From Spongiactinospora rosea (GTDB lineage Bacteria; Actinomycetota; Actinomycetes; Streptosporangiales; Streptosporangiaceae): a stretch of DNA of 64,000 bases. Position 1 is the first letter of the stretch. The number at the start of each line of letters is the position of its first letter. Shown here piece by piece: positions 8,184 to 16,551 of the stretch. The notes beneath the pieces were generated by a model. The model searched no databases, was not told the origin of the DNA, and saw only the letters and a program-made list of their open reading frames with translations. The position numbers and the translations under genes are program-made. The stretch is from the NCBI RefSeq assembly GCF_003315795.1, contig NZ_QMEY01000004.1:248001-312000 (forward strand). Reading direction: 5' to 3'.

Positions 8184-10520
8184 ATGACAGCGAACACTCA
8201 GCGTGAGGGATCGGCGACGGGCGGTCACCTCGGCTCCGTGCTCAGACACGACCTGCCCGCCTCTTTGGTGGTCTTCCTGGTGGCCGTGCCCCTGTCTTTG
8301 GGAATCGCGGTCGCGTCCGGCGCCCCGCTGATCGCCGGGCTGGTGGCCGCGGTGGTCGGCGGCGTGGTGGGCGGGGCCTTCGGCGGCTCTGCCGTACAGG
8401 TCAGCGGGCCCGCGGCCGGCCTGGCCCTGGTCGTCTTCGACCTCGTGCAGACGTACGGCTGGCGGGCCACCTGCACGATCACCCTGCTCGCGGGCGCGCT
8501 GCAACTGCTGCTCGGCGTCTTCCGGGTCGCCCGCGCCGCGCTCGCCGTGTCCCCCGCCGTGGTCCACGGCATGCTGGCCGGGGTCGGCGCGGTGATCGCG
8601 CTCTCCCAGCTCCATGTGGTGCTGGGCGGCAGCCCGCAGAGTTCGGCGATCGAGAACATCTCCGAGCTGCCCGCGCAGTTGCTCACCGACCACACCGGCG
8701 GGGTCTGGGTCGGTGTGATCACCGTGGCCGTGCTGGTGCTGTGGGCCAAGGCGCCGCCGCCGCTGCGCTCGGTGCCCGCGCCGCTGGCCGCGTTGCTGGT
8801 CGCGGCCCTGGTCGCCGCGGTCTTCCGATTCGATGTCACCCGCGTGGACCTCGCCGCCAGCATCCAGGGATGGCAGTCGCCGCTGTGGCCGCAGGGCGAC
8901 TGGCACGCGCTGGCCGGGGCGGTGCTCCTGGTCGCGCTGCTGGCCGGGGTGGAGTCCCTGCTGTGCTCGGTGGGCGTGGACAAGCTGCACGACGGCCCGC
9001 GCGCCGACCTGGACCGTGAGCTGACCGGCCAGGGCCTGGCCAACATGGTCAGCGGCGCGCTCGGCGGGCTGCCGGTGGCCGGGGTGATCGTGCGCAGCAC
9101 CACCAACGTGCGGGCGGGCGGGCGCAGCCGCTGGTCGGCCGTGCTGCACGGGGTGTGGGTGCTGGTGTTCACCGCGTGCCTGGCCTGGGCGGTGCAGCTC
9201 ATCCCGATGGAGGCGCTGGCCGCGCTGCTGGTCTTCACCGGGATCAAGATGATCGACCTGGGCCACATCCCCAACCTGCGCGGGCACGGCGAGGTGCCGG
9301 TGTACGTGATGACGTTCGGCGGGGTGGCGCTGCTCGGGCTGGCCGAGGGCGTGCTGATCGGCCTGGGCCTCGCGGCGCTGCTCGCGCTTCGGCGGCTCAC
9401 CTGGGTCACCGTCCAGCTCAATCCGCGGCCCGACGGGCGCTGGCACGTGCTGATCGGCGGCTCGCTGACCTTCCTCGGGGTGCCGCGGATCACCTCCGCG
9501 CTGCGGCTGCTCCCGCCCGGGGCGGCGGTGGACCTCGACCTCAACATCGACTTCATGGACAACGCGGCCTTCGAGGCCGTCCACGCCTGGCGGCTCGGTC
9601 ACGAGCGGGGCGGCGGCACCGTCGAGATCGACGAGATGCACGACGAGTGGTACGCGATGGCCGCAGGCGGAGATCGGATGTTCCCGGCGAAGACCCCGCC
9701 GCTGATGCCCGAGCGCTGGTGGCTGCCGCGCGCCCAGCGGCGGCGGGCCCTCGGCGCGGCGAACGCCGAGGCCGGGCCGGAGTCGGGGCCCGCGCAGATC
9801 ACGACCGGCGAGGAGCCGGTACCCGCGCTGCTGGCCGGAGCGGGCGAGTTCCACCGGCGCACGGCGCACCTGGTGCGCCCCTTCCTGACCAGGATGGCCC
9901 GCAAGCAGGAGCCGGTGCATCTGTTCATCACCTGCAGCGACTCCAGGGTCGTGCCGACGCTGATCACCGCGAGCGGCCCCGGTGACCTGTTCACCGTGCG
10001 CAACCTGGGCAATCTGGTGCCCCGCTACGGCGAGGCGGGCTCGGACGACTCGGTGGTGGCCGCGGTCGAGTACGCCACCCAGGTGCTCGGTGTCCGCACG
10101 ATCACGGTCTGCGGCCACTCCGGGTGCGCGGCGATGACCACCCTGCTGGAGGGCGGCGGCGACCCGGCGGCCGAGCTGCCCGGCCTGCGGCGCTGGCTGC
10201 GGCACGCCGATCCCAGCATGGCGGCGTTCGAGGCGGCGGGCGAGGGCGACCGGTCCCCGGCGCTCGACCGGCTGTGCCGGTCCAACGCCTCGCAGCAACT
10301 GGCCAACCTGCGCACGTACCCGGTCGTGGAGGAGCTGGTGACGGAGGGGCGGCTGGAGCTGGTCGCGCTCTATTTCGACATCGCCGCCGCCCGGGTTCAC
10401 GTTCTGGGGCGTGAAGGGTCCGGTTTCGCCCATTCCGGCGAGGCTTCTTCTGCTCCTGGCATACACCTTGCGCTGGGCGTGAAATCACCTGCTCATCACG
10501 GGGGATCGTCCGAAGAATGA
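8184..10520 (+). CDS. SulP-family anion transporter fused to a beta-carbonic anhydrase
   Basis: A 778-residue fusion. Residues 1 to about 400 form a SulP/SLC26 permease with roughly ten to twelve hydrophobic segments, starting at DLPASLVVFLVAVPLSLGI. A STAS-like segment follows (LDLNIDFMDNAAFEAVHAW, about 450-470). The C-terminal 240 residues are a beta-class carbonic anhydrase with CSDSR at 584-588 and CGHSGC at 643-648. Cys584, His645 and Cys648 are therefore predicted zinc ligands, with the Asp586-Arg588 dyad present. The family is thought to move bicarbonate or sulfate while the enzyme interconverts CO2 and bicarbonate at the membrane. I used the ATG at 8184; the frame is open further upstream without a ribosome site. 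The stop overlaps the next start as ATGA. Confidence 0.93.
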   Translation: MTANTQREGSATGGHLGSVLRHDLPASLVVFLVAVPLSLGIAVASGAPLIAGLVAAVVGGVVGGAFGGSAVQVSGPAAGLALVVFDLVQTYGWRATCTITLLAGALQLLLGVFRVARAALAVSPAVVHGMLAGVGAVIALSQLHVVLGGSPQSSAIENISELPAQLLTDHTGGVWVGVITVAVLVLWAKAPPPLRSVPAPLAALLVAALVAAVFRFDVTRVDLAASIQGWQSPLWPQGDWHALAGAVLLVALLAGVESLLCSVGVDKLHDGPRADLDRELTGQGLANMVSGALGGLPVAGVIVRSTTNVRAGGRSRWSAVLHGVWVLVFTACLAWAVQLIPMEALAALLVFTGIKMIDLGHIPNLRGHGEVPVYVMTFGGVALLGLAEGVLIGLGLAALLALRRLTWVTVQLNPRPDGRWHVLIGGSLTFLGVPRITSALRLLPPGAAVDLDLNIDFMDNAAFEAVHAWRLGHERGGGTVEIDEMHDEWYAMAAGGDRMFPAKTPPLMPERWWLPRAQRRRALGAANAEAGPESGPAQITTGEEPVPALLAGAGEFHRRTAHLVRPFLTRMARKQEPVHLFITCSDSRVVPTLITASGPGDLFTVRNLGNLVPRYGEAGSDDSVVAAVEYATQVLGVRTITVCGHSGCAAMTTLLEGGGDPAAELPGLRRWLRHADPSMAAFEAAGEGDRSPALDRLCRSNASQQLANLRTYPVVEELVTEGRLELVALYFDIAAARVHVLGREGSGFAHSGEASSAPGIHLALGVKSPAHHGGSSEE

Positions 10521-11536
10521 GCCCCATGAGAATTTTGATCATTGGCGGCACCGTGTTCCTCGGCCGGGCCATCGTCGCGGAGGCGGTGCGCCGCGGGCAT
10601 CAGGTCACCACCTTCAACCGGGGCAAGAGCGGCGCCGACGCACCGGGGGTGGAGGCGATCCACGGCGACCGCGAGTCGCCGGCCGACCTCGCCAGGCTCG
10701 CCGAGGGTCGCGAGTGGGACGCGGTGATCGACGTCTGCGGTTACGTGCCGCGGGTGGTCGGCGAGTCGGTGCGGGCGCTGTCCGGCCGGGCCGCCACCTA
10801 CGCGTTCATCTCCAGCATCTCGGCCATCAAGGGCTTCCCGGCCGAGCCGGTGGACGAGACCTCGGCCCTGTTCGACTGCGCGCCCGACGCAGGTCCGGAC
10901 GACGGCGACTACGGCACGCTCAAGGCCGGCTGCGAGCGGGCCGTGGAGCAGGGCTTCGACGGCAACCGACTGATCATCCAGCCCGGCCTGATCCTGGGCC
11001 CGCATGAGAACGTCGGCCGGCTGCCCTGGTGGCTGACCCGCGTCGAGCGCGGCGGGCGGGTGCTCGCGCCCGGCACCCCGGAGGTGTCCATGCAGCTCAT
11101 CGACGCCCGCGACATCGCCGTCTTCACCCTCGACCAGGCCGAGGCGGGCACCGACGACCGGTTCCTGACCAGCGGGGTCCCTGACACCACCACCTACGGC
11201 GGCTGGCTGGCCGAGTGCGTGCGGGTGACCGGGTCCGACGCGGAGCTGGTGTGGGTGGACGACGATTTCCTGCTCGCGCGGGAGGTGAAGTCGTGGACCG
11301 AGTTCCCGCTGTGGGTGCCCACCACGCCGGAGATGCGAAACGTGTGGCAGATGTCCTCGGCCAAGGCGGCGGCGGCCGGTCTGCGCTGCCGTCCCATCGC
11401 CGAGACGGTGGCCGACACCTGGGCCTGGCTCCGCGAGATCCCCGCCGACCGGCGCGAGTTCGGCACCGCCGCGGTTTCGCACGGCATCGATCCGGACAAG
11501 GAGGCCGCGATTCTCGTGGAGTGGGATAACCGCTGA
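10517..11536 (+). CDS. NAD(P)-dependent epimerase/dehydratase (extended SDR-like)
   Basis: A 339-residue Rossmann-fold protein beginning MRILIIGGT after three extra residues, with glycine motif GGTVFLG for dinucleotide binding. It resembles NAD-dependent epimerase/dehydratase proteins acting on nucleotide sugars or related compounds. The active-site region reads YAFISSISA then DYGTLKAGCE, where the usual YxxxK is represented by YGTLK. The ATG at 10517 overlaps the stop of the SulP-carbonic anhydrase gene by four bases, which implies translational coupling; a second ATG at 10526 is equally plausible. The substrate cannot be inferred. It ends about 100 bases before pqqA and is not an obvious PQQ gene. 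Confidence 0.85.
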   Translation: MSPMRILIIGGTVFLGRAIVAEAVRRGHQVTTFNRGKSGADAPGVEAIHGDRESPADLARLAEGREWDAVIDVCGYVPRVVGESVRALSGRAATYAFISSISAIKGFPAEPVDETSALFDCAPDAGPDDGDYGTLKAGCERAVEQGFDGNRLIIQPGLILGPHENVGRLPWWLTRVERGGRVLAPGTPEVSMQLIDARDIAVFTLDQAEAGTDDRFLTSGVPDTTTYGGWLAECVRVTGSDAELVWVDDDFLLAREVKSWTEFPLWVPTTPEMRNVWQMSSAKAAAAGLRCRPIAETVADTWAWLREIPADRREFGTAAVSHGIDPDKEAAILVEWDNR

Positions 11537-11570
11537 TACCTGACATACGGCGCAAGGTTATGTAACTTTC

Positions 11571-11616
11571 ACTTTAAAGTCGGCTTTTAACGGCCGACCG
11601 GGCCACGTACTGTGGC
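11571..11616 (+). promoter_or_regulatory. cluster of palindromes upstream of pqqA
   Basis: Three small dyads lie between the epimerase stop and pqqA. They are ACTTTAAAGT at 11571-11580, GTCGGC (11579-11584) against GCCGAC (11593-11598), and GCCAC (11602-11606) against GTGGC (11612-11616). TACTGT at 11608-11613 could be a -10 box. No regulator gene is adjacent, so the regulatory role is inferred from position only. Confidence 0.4.
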
Positions 11617-11643
11617 AGCAGATGAAGCAGGGAGGCGAGAACC

Positions 11644-11802
11644 ATGGAGACACCAAAGAAACCCGACGCGAAACGGCCGCCCCGAGTCCACGCCAAGCGG
11701 CGTAAAGCCCGTGGCGAGGCCGCCGAGATGACCTGGCACAAGCCCGACTACCAGATCGTCGAGGCCTCCATGGAGATGACGGCCTACTTCCTGACCAGGT
11801 AA
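11644..11802 (+). CDS. pqqA: PQQ precursor peptide PqqA
   Basis: A 52-codon gene for the ribosomal peptide that is turned into pyrroloquinoline quinone. The C-terminal part carries W-x-K-P (WHKPDYQ) and then MEMTAYFLTR. The Glu and Tyr of E-M-T-A-Y match the ExxxY pair that PqqE crosslinks in the family. The first 30 residues are Lys/Arg/Pro-rich and make this peptide about twice the length of proteobacterial PqqA. GGAGGCGA at about 11631-11638 lies just upstream of the ATG. It is immediately followed by pqqB, which confirms the call. It is easily missed because of its size. Confidence 0.93.
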   Translation: METPKKPDAKRPPRVHAKRRKARGEAAEMTWHKPDYQIVEASMEMTAYFLTR

Positions 11803-11846
11803 TCCCGCCACGACCACGCCTCCGTACCACGCGAGAGGAACCACGC

Positions 11847-12734
11847 ATGCGTTTGCAGGTCCTCGGCACGGCGGCGGGTGGCGGGGTGCCGCAGTGGAAC
11901 TGCGCGTGCCCCGGTTGTCACGGGGCACGCGCCGATCCACGCCGGCGCCGCCGACACGCGTCGCTGGCACTGGAGGTGGCGCCCGGCAGGTCCTATGTCG
12001 TCAACGCCACCCCCGACCTCGGTGAGCAGATCGAGTCCTGCCCATGGCTGCTCCCGGCGCCCGGCACGCGCGAGACGCCGCTGGCCGGCGTAATCCTCAC
12101 CGACGCCGAGCTCGATCACACGCTCGGCATTCCACGGCTACGCGAAGCGGACAAGCTGGAGATCTGGGCCACGCCCGCGGTGGGCGACGCGGTCGGGCGG
12201 CGGCTCGGGCTGGACGGCACGCTCGCGCCGTACGTCGCGCTCGACCGGCGCGATCTCCAGGCGCACCCCATCGCGCTCGGCGGCACCGTCGAGGTGGCCG
12301 CCGTGCCCCTGTCGGCCAAACGCCCCCGCTACGCCACGCCCGACGGCACGGACGACGACGCCGGGGCATGGGTGGTGGCGCTGGTGATCTCGGATCGGGC
12401 GGCGGGCCGGTCGCTGCTGTACGCCCCCGCCATGGGCACCTGGCCCGCCGCGCTGGACGACGTGCTGCGGCGCTGTGAGGTCGTGCTCATCGACGGCACG
12501 TTCTGGGACGACGACGAACCCCGGCGGTCCGGCGCCTCCTCCCGCACCGCCACCCAGATGGGGCACCTGCCCATCGTGGCCACGGCCCCGCGCCTGGCGG
12601 CCTTCCCCGGGAGGGTCCTCTACACCCATCTCAACAACACCAATCCGCTGGTCGATCCGGACGCTCCCGAACACGCGGAGCTGGCGGTCTCCGGGGCTTG
12701 GGTGGCGGCCGAGGGGACGGTGATCGAGCTGTGA
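11847..12734 (+). CDS. pqqB: PQQ biosynthesis protein PqqB (metallo-beta-lactamase fold)
   Basis: A 295-residue PqqB. The N terminus has QVLGTAAGGGVPQWNCACPGC, the family hallmark with a Cys-rich segment. The metal-site region reads LTDAELDHTLGIPRLRE, a variant of the metallo-beta-lactamase HxHxDH loop typical of PqqB. Further matches are RYATPDGTDDD and, near the C terminus, YTHLNNTNPL. PqqB has been proposed to hydroxylate the Glu-Tyr intermediate or to carry the product; its exact role is less settled than those of PqqC and PqqE. GAGAGGAA supports the ATG at 11847. The stop overlaps the pqqC GTG by four bases. Confidence 0.94.
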   Translation: MRLQVLGTAAGGGVPQWNCACPGCHGARADPRRRRRHASLALEVAPGRSYVVNATPDLGEQIESCPWLLPAPGTRETPLAGVILTDAELDHTLGIPRLREADKLEIWATPAVGDAVGRRLGLDGTLAPYVALDRRDLQAHPIALGGTVEVAAVPLSAKRPRYATPDGTDDDAGAWVVALVISDRAAGRSLLYAPAMGTWPAALDDVLRRCEVVLIDGTFWDDDEPRRSGASSRTATQMGHLPIVATAPRLAAFPGRVLYTHLNNTNPLVDPDAPEHAELAVSGAWVAAEGTVIEL

Positions 12735-13423
12735 GCGCCGCGGCGTGGACGAGAGACGAGTTCGAGGCGCGGATGCGCGCCGTACCTGAGCGGCGATACC
12801 ACCACCTGCACTCCTTCAACCTGCGGATGCACGCGGGCGAGCTGAGCAAGGACGAGCTGCGCGGCTGGATACTCAACCGGTTCCACTACCAGCGGCACAT
12901 CCCGATCAAGGACGCGCTGACCCTCGCCAAACTGGAGACACCGGAGCTGCGCAGGTCATGGATCCGCCGGATTCACGACCACGACGGCACGCGCCCCGGC
13001 GAGGGCGGCATCGAACGCTGGCTGCGCCTCGGCGAGGCCGCGGGCCTGCCCCGCGAGCAGTTGCTGTCCGGACAGGACGTGCTGCCCGCCGTACGCCTGG
13101 CCGTCGAGGGCTATGTGAACCTCTGCCGCCTCGGCACCCCCCTGGAGGCGGTCGCCGCCTCCCTGACCGAGCTGTTCGCCCCCGACCTGATGCGCAGGCG
13201 GATCGACGCCTTCGAGCGGCACTACCCGTGGATCGACCAGGACGGCCTCACCTACTTCAGGATGCGCGTCCCGCAGGGCGCGAGAGACGGCGAGGAGGCG
13301 CTGGAGCTGGTGCTGTCCTGGGCGACCGGCCGGGCCGACCAGGAACGCGCGGTGGCGGCCCTCGCCTACAAGTGCGACGTGCTCTGGTCGCTGCTCGACG
13401 CGGTCGAACGGGCCTACCGGTGA
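12731..13423 (+). CDS. pqqC: PQQ synthase PqqC
   Basis: A 230-residue member of the TenA/PqqC all-helical fold. PqqC performs the last step, a cofactorless eight-electron oxidation and ring closure giving PQQ. Family features visible are YHHLHSFNLRMHAGELS, the stretch LNRFHYQRHIPIKDA, RIHDHDG, and the C-terminal YKCDVLWSLLDA. The start GTG at 12731 overlaps the pqqB stop (GTGA), and the end overlaps pqqD in the same way. Length and motifs match typical PqqC, and no key segment is missing. Confidence 0.95.
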   Translation: MSAAAWTRDEFEARMRAVPERRYHHLHSFNLRMHAGELSKDELRGWILNRFHYQRHIPIKDALTLAKLETPELRRSWIRRIHDHDGTRPGEGGIERWLRLGEAAGLPREQLLSGQDVLPAVRLAVEGYVNLCRLGTPLEAVAASLTELFAPDLMRRRIDAFERHYPWIDQDGLTYFRMRVPQGARDGEEALELVLSWATGRADQERAVAALAYKCDVLWSLLDAVERAYR

Positions 13424-13701
13424 CCGCCCCGCCGTCCCCGCCCGGCCCCGACTGGCGGCCGCGGCTCAAGCGCGCGATCGTGCTGCGCCACGATCCGGTG
13501 CGCGACCAGGAGCTGCTGGTCATGCCCGAGCGGATCGTGGTGCTGAACGACGAGGCCGCCGCGGTGGTACGGCTGTGCGACGGCGAGCGCACCGTGGGCG
13601 ACATCGTGACCGAACTGTCCGGCACCTGGCCCGCCGACGCCGTCGCCGACGACGTGTCCGGCTTCCTGGCGCGCATCCGCGACGAGGGGTGGGTGGGGTG
13701 A
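13420..13701 (+). CDS. pqqD: PQQ biosynthesis chaperone PqqD
   Basis: A 93-residue PqqD, the peptide-binding chaperone (RRE-type winged helix) that presents PqqA to the radical SAM enzyme PqqE. Matches are RHDPVRDQELLVMPERIVVLN followed by DEAAAVVRLCDGERTVGDIV, and a C-terminal helix ending DEGWV. It is translated from the GTG at 13420, which overlaps the pqqC stop. Its own stop overlaps the pqqE GTG. It is a separate gene here, not fused to PqqC or PqqE as in some genomes. Confidence 0.94.
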   Translation: MTAPPSPPGPDWRPRLKRAIVLRHDPVRDQELLVMPERIVVLNDEAAAVVRLCDGERTVGDIVTELSGTWPADAVADDVSGFLARIRDEGWVG

Positions 13702-14816
13702 GCGCCGCCGCGCCCCCGTGGGCGATGCTGGCCGAGCTGACCCACTCCTGCCCGCTGCACTGCGCCTACTGTTCCAACCCGGTGGAGCTGATCGCCCGCG
13801 ACCGCGAGCTGAACACCGGGCAGTGGATCCGCGTGATGGAGGACGCCGCCGCGATCGGCGTCGTACACGCCCACCTGTCCGGCGGGGAGCCGCTGCTGCG
13901 GCCCGACCTGACCGCGATCGTGGCGGCGGCGGCCCGCGCCGGGGTGTACACGCAGCTGGTCACCAGCGGTGCGGGGCTGACCCGCGCGCGGCTGGCCGAG
14001 TTGGCTGCGGCCGGGCTGCACAGTGTGCAGCTCTCCGTCCAGGACGCCACGGCCGCCGCGTCCGACCGCATCGCGGGCGGACGGTGGTTCGCCGCCAAGG
14101 AGCGCGCCGCCGCGCTGGTCCGCGAGGCGGACCTGCCGCTCGGCCTCAACGTCGTGCTGCACCGGCACAACCTGGACACGGTGGGCGAGATCATCGAGCT
14201 GGCCGCGTCCTGGGGGGCCGAGCGGGTGGAGCTGGCCAACACCCAGTTCTACGGCTGGGCGATGCGCAACCGCGACCGGCTGCTGCCCTCCCGCGACCAG
14301 CTCCGGCGCGCCGAGGAGACCGTACACGCCTGGCGGGAACGGCTGGCCGGCCGGATGGAGCTGATCTGGGTCGTCCCCGACTACTTCGACGGTGTTGCCA
14401 AGCCGTGCATGGGCGGCTGGGGGGCGATCTCACTGACCGTCTCGCCGGACGGGCGGGTGCTACCCTGCCCCGGCGCGTACGTGCTGCCCGGCCTGGACTT
14501 CCCCGACGTGCGCGAACACTCGCTGCGCTGGATCTGGGAGGAGTCGGCGGCGTTCAACGCCTACCGCGGCACCGAGTGGATGAGCGGGCCGTGCGCGGGG
14601 TGCGCCCGCCGGGACACCGACTTCGGCGGGTGCCGGTGTCAGGCGTACGCGCTCACCGGCGACGCCCGGCGTACCGACCCGGCGTGCTCACTGTCGCCCG
14701 ACAACCACCTGATCAAGGCCATCGCGACCGGGGACCGGCCGGGCGATGACGCCGGGCCGGTCGCGAACCGCAGGATGCCCCGCGCCCGGTCAGGGCGCGG
14801 CGGCGAGGGCGGCTGA
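13698..14816 (+). CDS. pqqE: PqqA peptide cyclase PqqE (radical SAM, SPASM domain)
   Basis: A 372-residue radical SAM enzyme that joins the Glu and Tyr side chains of PqqA. The [4Fe-4S] motif CPLHCAYC uses Cys18, Cys22 and Cys25, followed by the SAM-binding LSGGEPLLRPDL. The C-terminal SPASM region has KPCMGGWG, LPCPGAYVL, the cluster CAGCARRDTDFGGCRCQ, and DPACS, enough cysteines for two auxiliary clusters. The conserved NTQFYGWA is present. It is the last gene of the operon, and its 3' end overlaps the convergent marR-type gene by 27 bases. No PqqF-like protease or PQQ dehydrogenase follows in this window. Confidence 0.95.
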   Translation: MSAAAPPWAMLAELTHSCPLHCAYCSNPVELIARDRELNTGQWIRVMEDAAAIGVVHAHLSGGEPLLRPDLTAIVAAAARAGVYTQLVTSGAGLTRARLAELAAAGLHSVQLSVQDATAAASDRIAGGRWFAAKERAAALVREADLPLGLNVVLHRHNLDTVGEIIELAASWGAERVELANTQFYGWAMRNRDRLLPSRDQLRRAEETVHAWRERLAGRMELIWVVPDYFDGVAKPCMGGWGAISLTVSPDGRVLPCPGAYVLPGLDFPDVREHSLRWIWEESAAFNAYRGTEWMSGPCAGCARRDTDFGGCRCQAYALTGDARRTDPACSLSPDNHLIKAIATGDRPGDDAGPVANRRMPRARSGRGGEGG

Positions 14817-15257
14817 GGCGGGCAGCCGCTGGAGGGCGGCGGCGAGCGGGGCCAGCTCGGGGATGCCCTCCGCCTCGGTGAGGGCGGCGGCCAGGGCCGC
14901 GTCGTGCGCGGGCCGGGCCTCGTTGAGCAGCCCCCAGCCCTTGTCGGTCAGCTCGCTGTAGATGCCCCTGCGGTCGTCCGCGCACAGGTATCGGGCCAGC
15001 AGCCCGCGGTCCTCCAGGCGGTTGACCAGGCGCGTGGTGGCGCTGCCCGACAGCGCGGCGGCGCGGGCGAGCTGCTGCATCCGCATGTGCCAGCCGTCCT
15101 GCCGGGACAGGGCCTCCAGCACGGTGTACTCGACCACCGAGAGCCGATGGCCGGACTGCAGGGCCTTCTCCAGCTCGGCGTCGATCAGGGCGTGCAGTGC
15201 GGCGAGCGTGCGCCAGCCCTGGGCGCGGATCTGCACGGCGTCATCAGAGATGCCCAT
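14790..15257 (-). CDS. MarR-family transcriptional regulator
   Basis: A 155-residue winged-helix regulator. Helix-turn-helix residues are MQQLARAAALSGSATTRLVNRLEDRGLL, and the wing contains CADDRRGIYSELTDKG, the typical D-x-R-G-x-x-x-x-L-T pattern. I chose the ATG at 15257 because GGAGGAA lies just upstream; upstream in-frame codons would place the start inside the operator. The gene is divergent from an MFS exporter across a 127-base gap holding a long inverted repeat, so repression of both genes with release by a transported compound is likely. The 3' end overlaps pqqE, but that overlap is convergent and not evidence of shared function. Confidence 0.92.
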   Translation of the reverse strand: MGISDDAVQIRAQGWRTLAALHALIDAELEKALQSGHRLSVVEYTVLEALSRQDGWHMRMQQLARAAALSGSATTRLVNRLEDRGLLARYLCADDRRGIYSELTDKGWGLLNEARPAHDAALAAALTEAEGIPELAPLAAALQRLPASAALAAAP

Positions 15258-15300
15258 GTGTTCCTCCCTGTCCGCCCCCAAGCCTAACCCGGATTGCAAT

Positions 15301-15352
15301 ATAACGCGCGTGCAACTATGTTGTTGCGCGCCGATAGTTGCAGGCGCGCTAT
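15301..15352. promoter_or_regulatory. MarR operator: 19-bp inverted repeat
   Basis: ATAACGCGCGTGCAACTAT at 15301-15319 and ATAGTTGCAGGCGCGCTAT at 15334-15352 are inverted copies with two mismatches and a 14-base spacer. TATATT read on the minus strand (15303-15298) and TATATA on the plus strand (15350-15355) are candidate -10 boxes for the two divergent genes. Each overlaps the outer edge of one arm. Confidence 0.75.
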
Positions 15353-15384
15353 ATAGGCTTCAGACTGGAAGGACGGTCGCACGC

Positions 15385-16551
15385 ATGCCGCTCGGCCTGC
15401 TCGCCATCGCCATCGGGGGCTTCGGCATCGGCCTCACCGAATTCGTCATCATGGGACTGCTGCCCGAGGTCGCCGCCGACTTCGGGGTCACCGAGCCGGT
15501 CGCCGGCTGGCTCATCTCCGGGTACGCGCTCACCGTGGTCGCCGGCGGCGTCGGGCTGACCGCCGCGGTCGCCCGCGCCGACCGCAAACGGGTGCTGCTG
15601 GGCCTGATGGGCCTGTTCATCGCGGGGAACATGCTCTCCGCCCTGGCCTCCGGGTACGAGGTCATGCTGGCCGGGCGGATCGTCGCGGCGCTGGCACACG
15701 GGGCGTTCTTCGGCGTGGGGTCGGTGGTCGCGGCGAGCCTGGTCGCCCCGGAGCGCAAGGCCGGGGCCATCGCCATGATGTTCGCCGGGCTGACCACGTC
15801 GAACGTGCTCGGCGTGCCGTTCGGCACGTTCATCGGCCAGCAGTTCGGCTGGCGGGCCACGTTCTGGGTGATCACGGTCATCGGCGTCGTGGCGATGGCG
15901 GGCGTCGCCGTGCTCGTCCCGCGTCCGCGCGCCGAGACCGCTCCGGTGCGGCTGCGCGAGGAGGTCGCGGCCTTCGCTCATTCGCAGGTGTGGTTCTCGC
16001 TGCTGCTGACGGTCCTCGGCTACGGGGGCATGTTCGGCGCGTTCACCTACATCGCCTTCACACTGACCGAGGTCAGCGGATTCGCAGCGAGCGCGGTGCC
16101 CTGGCTGCTGGTGCTCTTCGGCGTCGGGCTGTTCGCCGGTAACCTGCTCGGCGGCCGGGCGGCCGACCGCTGGCGGCCGGACCCGACCCTGGCGGTCGTG
16201 CTCACCGCGCTGACCGTGGTGCTGACGGTGTTCGCGCTGACGGCGACGAGCCAGGTGATGACGGTCGTGTCGCTGGCGCTGATGGGCGCCTTCGGCTTCG
16301 CCACCGTACCGGGTCTGCAGATGCGGATCATGAACTACGCCGGGCGGGCGGAGACACTGGCCTCGGGTGCCAACATCGCCGCCTTCAACCTGGGCAACGC
16401 GCTCGGGGCCTGGCTGGGCGGCGTGACCATCGGCGCCGGGCTCGGGTTCACCTCGCCCATCTGGGCGGGGGCGGGCGTCACGCTGGCCGGGCTCGCGGTG
16501 CTGGGCGTGGCGGCCAGGTTCGCGGTACGGCGTGAGCACGCCCTCGTCTGA
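15385..16551 (+). CDS. MFS drug-efflux transporter (DHA1/AraJ-like)
   Basis: A 388-residue transporter with about twelve membrane segments. It starts MPLGLLAIAIGGFGIGLTEF and continues FVIMGLLPEVAADFGV, the common N terminus of the 12-TM DHA1 group that includes chloramphenicol and arabinose-type effluxers. Motif A is shortened (ARADRKRVLLG), and motif C-like GFIG-type glycines occur around LTTSNVLGVPFGTFIGQ. GGAAGGA at 15367-15373 precedes the ATG. Divergence from a MarR regulator over a strong inverted repeat suggests inducible export. The substrate is unknown; alternatives include sugars or purines, which related AraJ/PbuE proteins move. Confidence 0.9.
   Translation: MPLGLLAIAIGGFGIGLTEFVIMGLLPEVAADFGVTEPVAGWLISGYALTVVAGGVGLTAAVARADRKRVLLGLMGLFIAGNMLSALASGYEVMLAGRIVAALAHGAFFGVGSVVAASLVAPERKAGAIAMMFAGLTTSNVLGVPFGTFIGQQFGWRATFWVITVIGVVAMAGVAVLVPRPRAETAPVRLREEVAAFAHSQVWFSLLLTVLGYGGMFGAFTYIAFTLTEVSGFAASAVPWLLVLFGVGLFAGNLLGGRAADRWRPDPTLAVVLTALTVVLTVFALTATSQVMTVVSLALMGAFGFATVPGLQMRIMNYAGRAETLASGANIAAFNLGNALGAWLGGVTIGAGLGFTSPIWAGAGVTLAGLAVLGVAARFAVRREHALV

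Noticed and set aside
5996..8197. 733-codon minus-strand frame rich in Gly/Arg
   Set aside because: It is the shadow of the RPDPL-repeat protein. The plus frame has a membrane segment, a ribosome site and codon-level repeat conservation.
7302..10466. 1054-codon open frame on the minus strand
   Set aside because: It is antisense to the SulP-carbonic anhydrase gene, which has full domain and catalytic motif support. The antisense protein is a low-complexity His/Arg/Gly string, a usual high-GC shadow.
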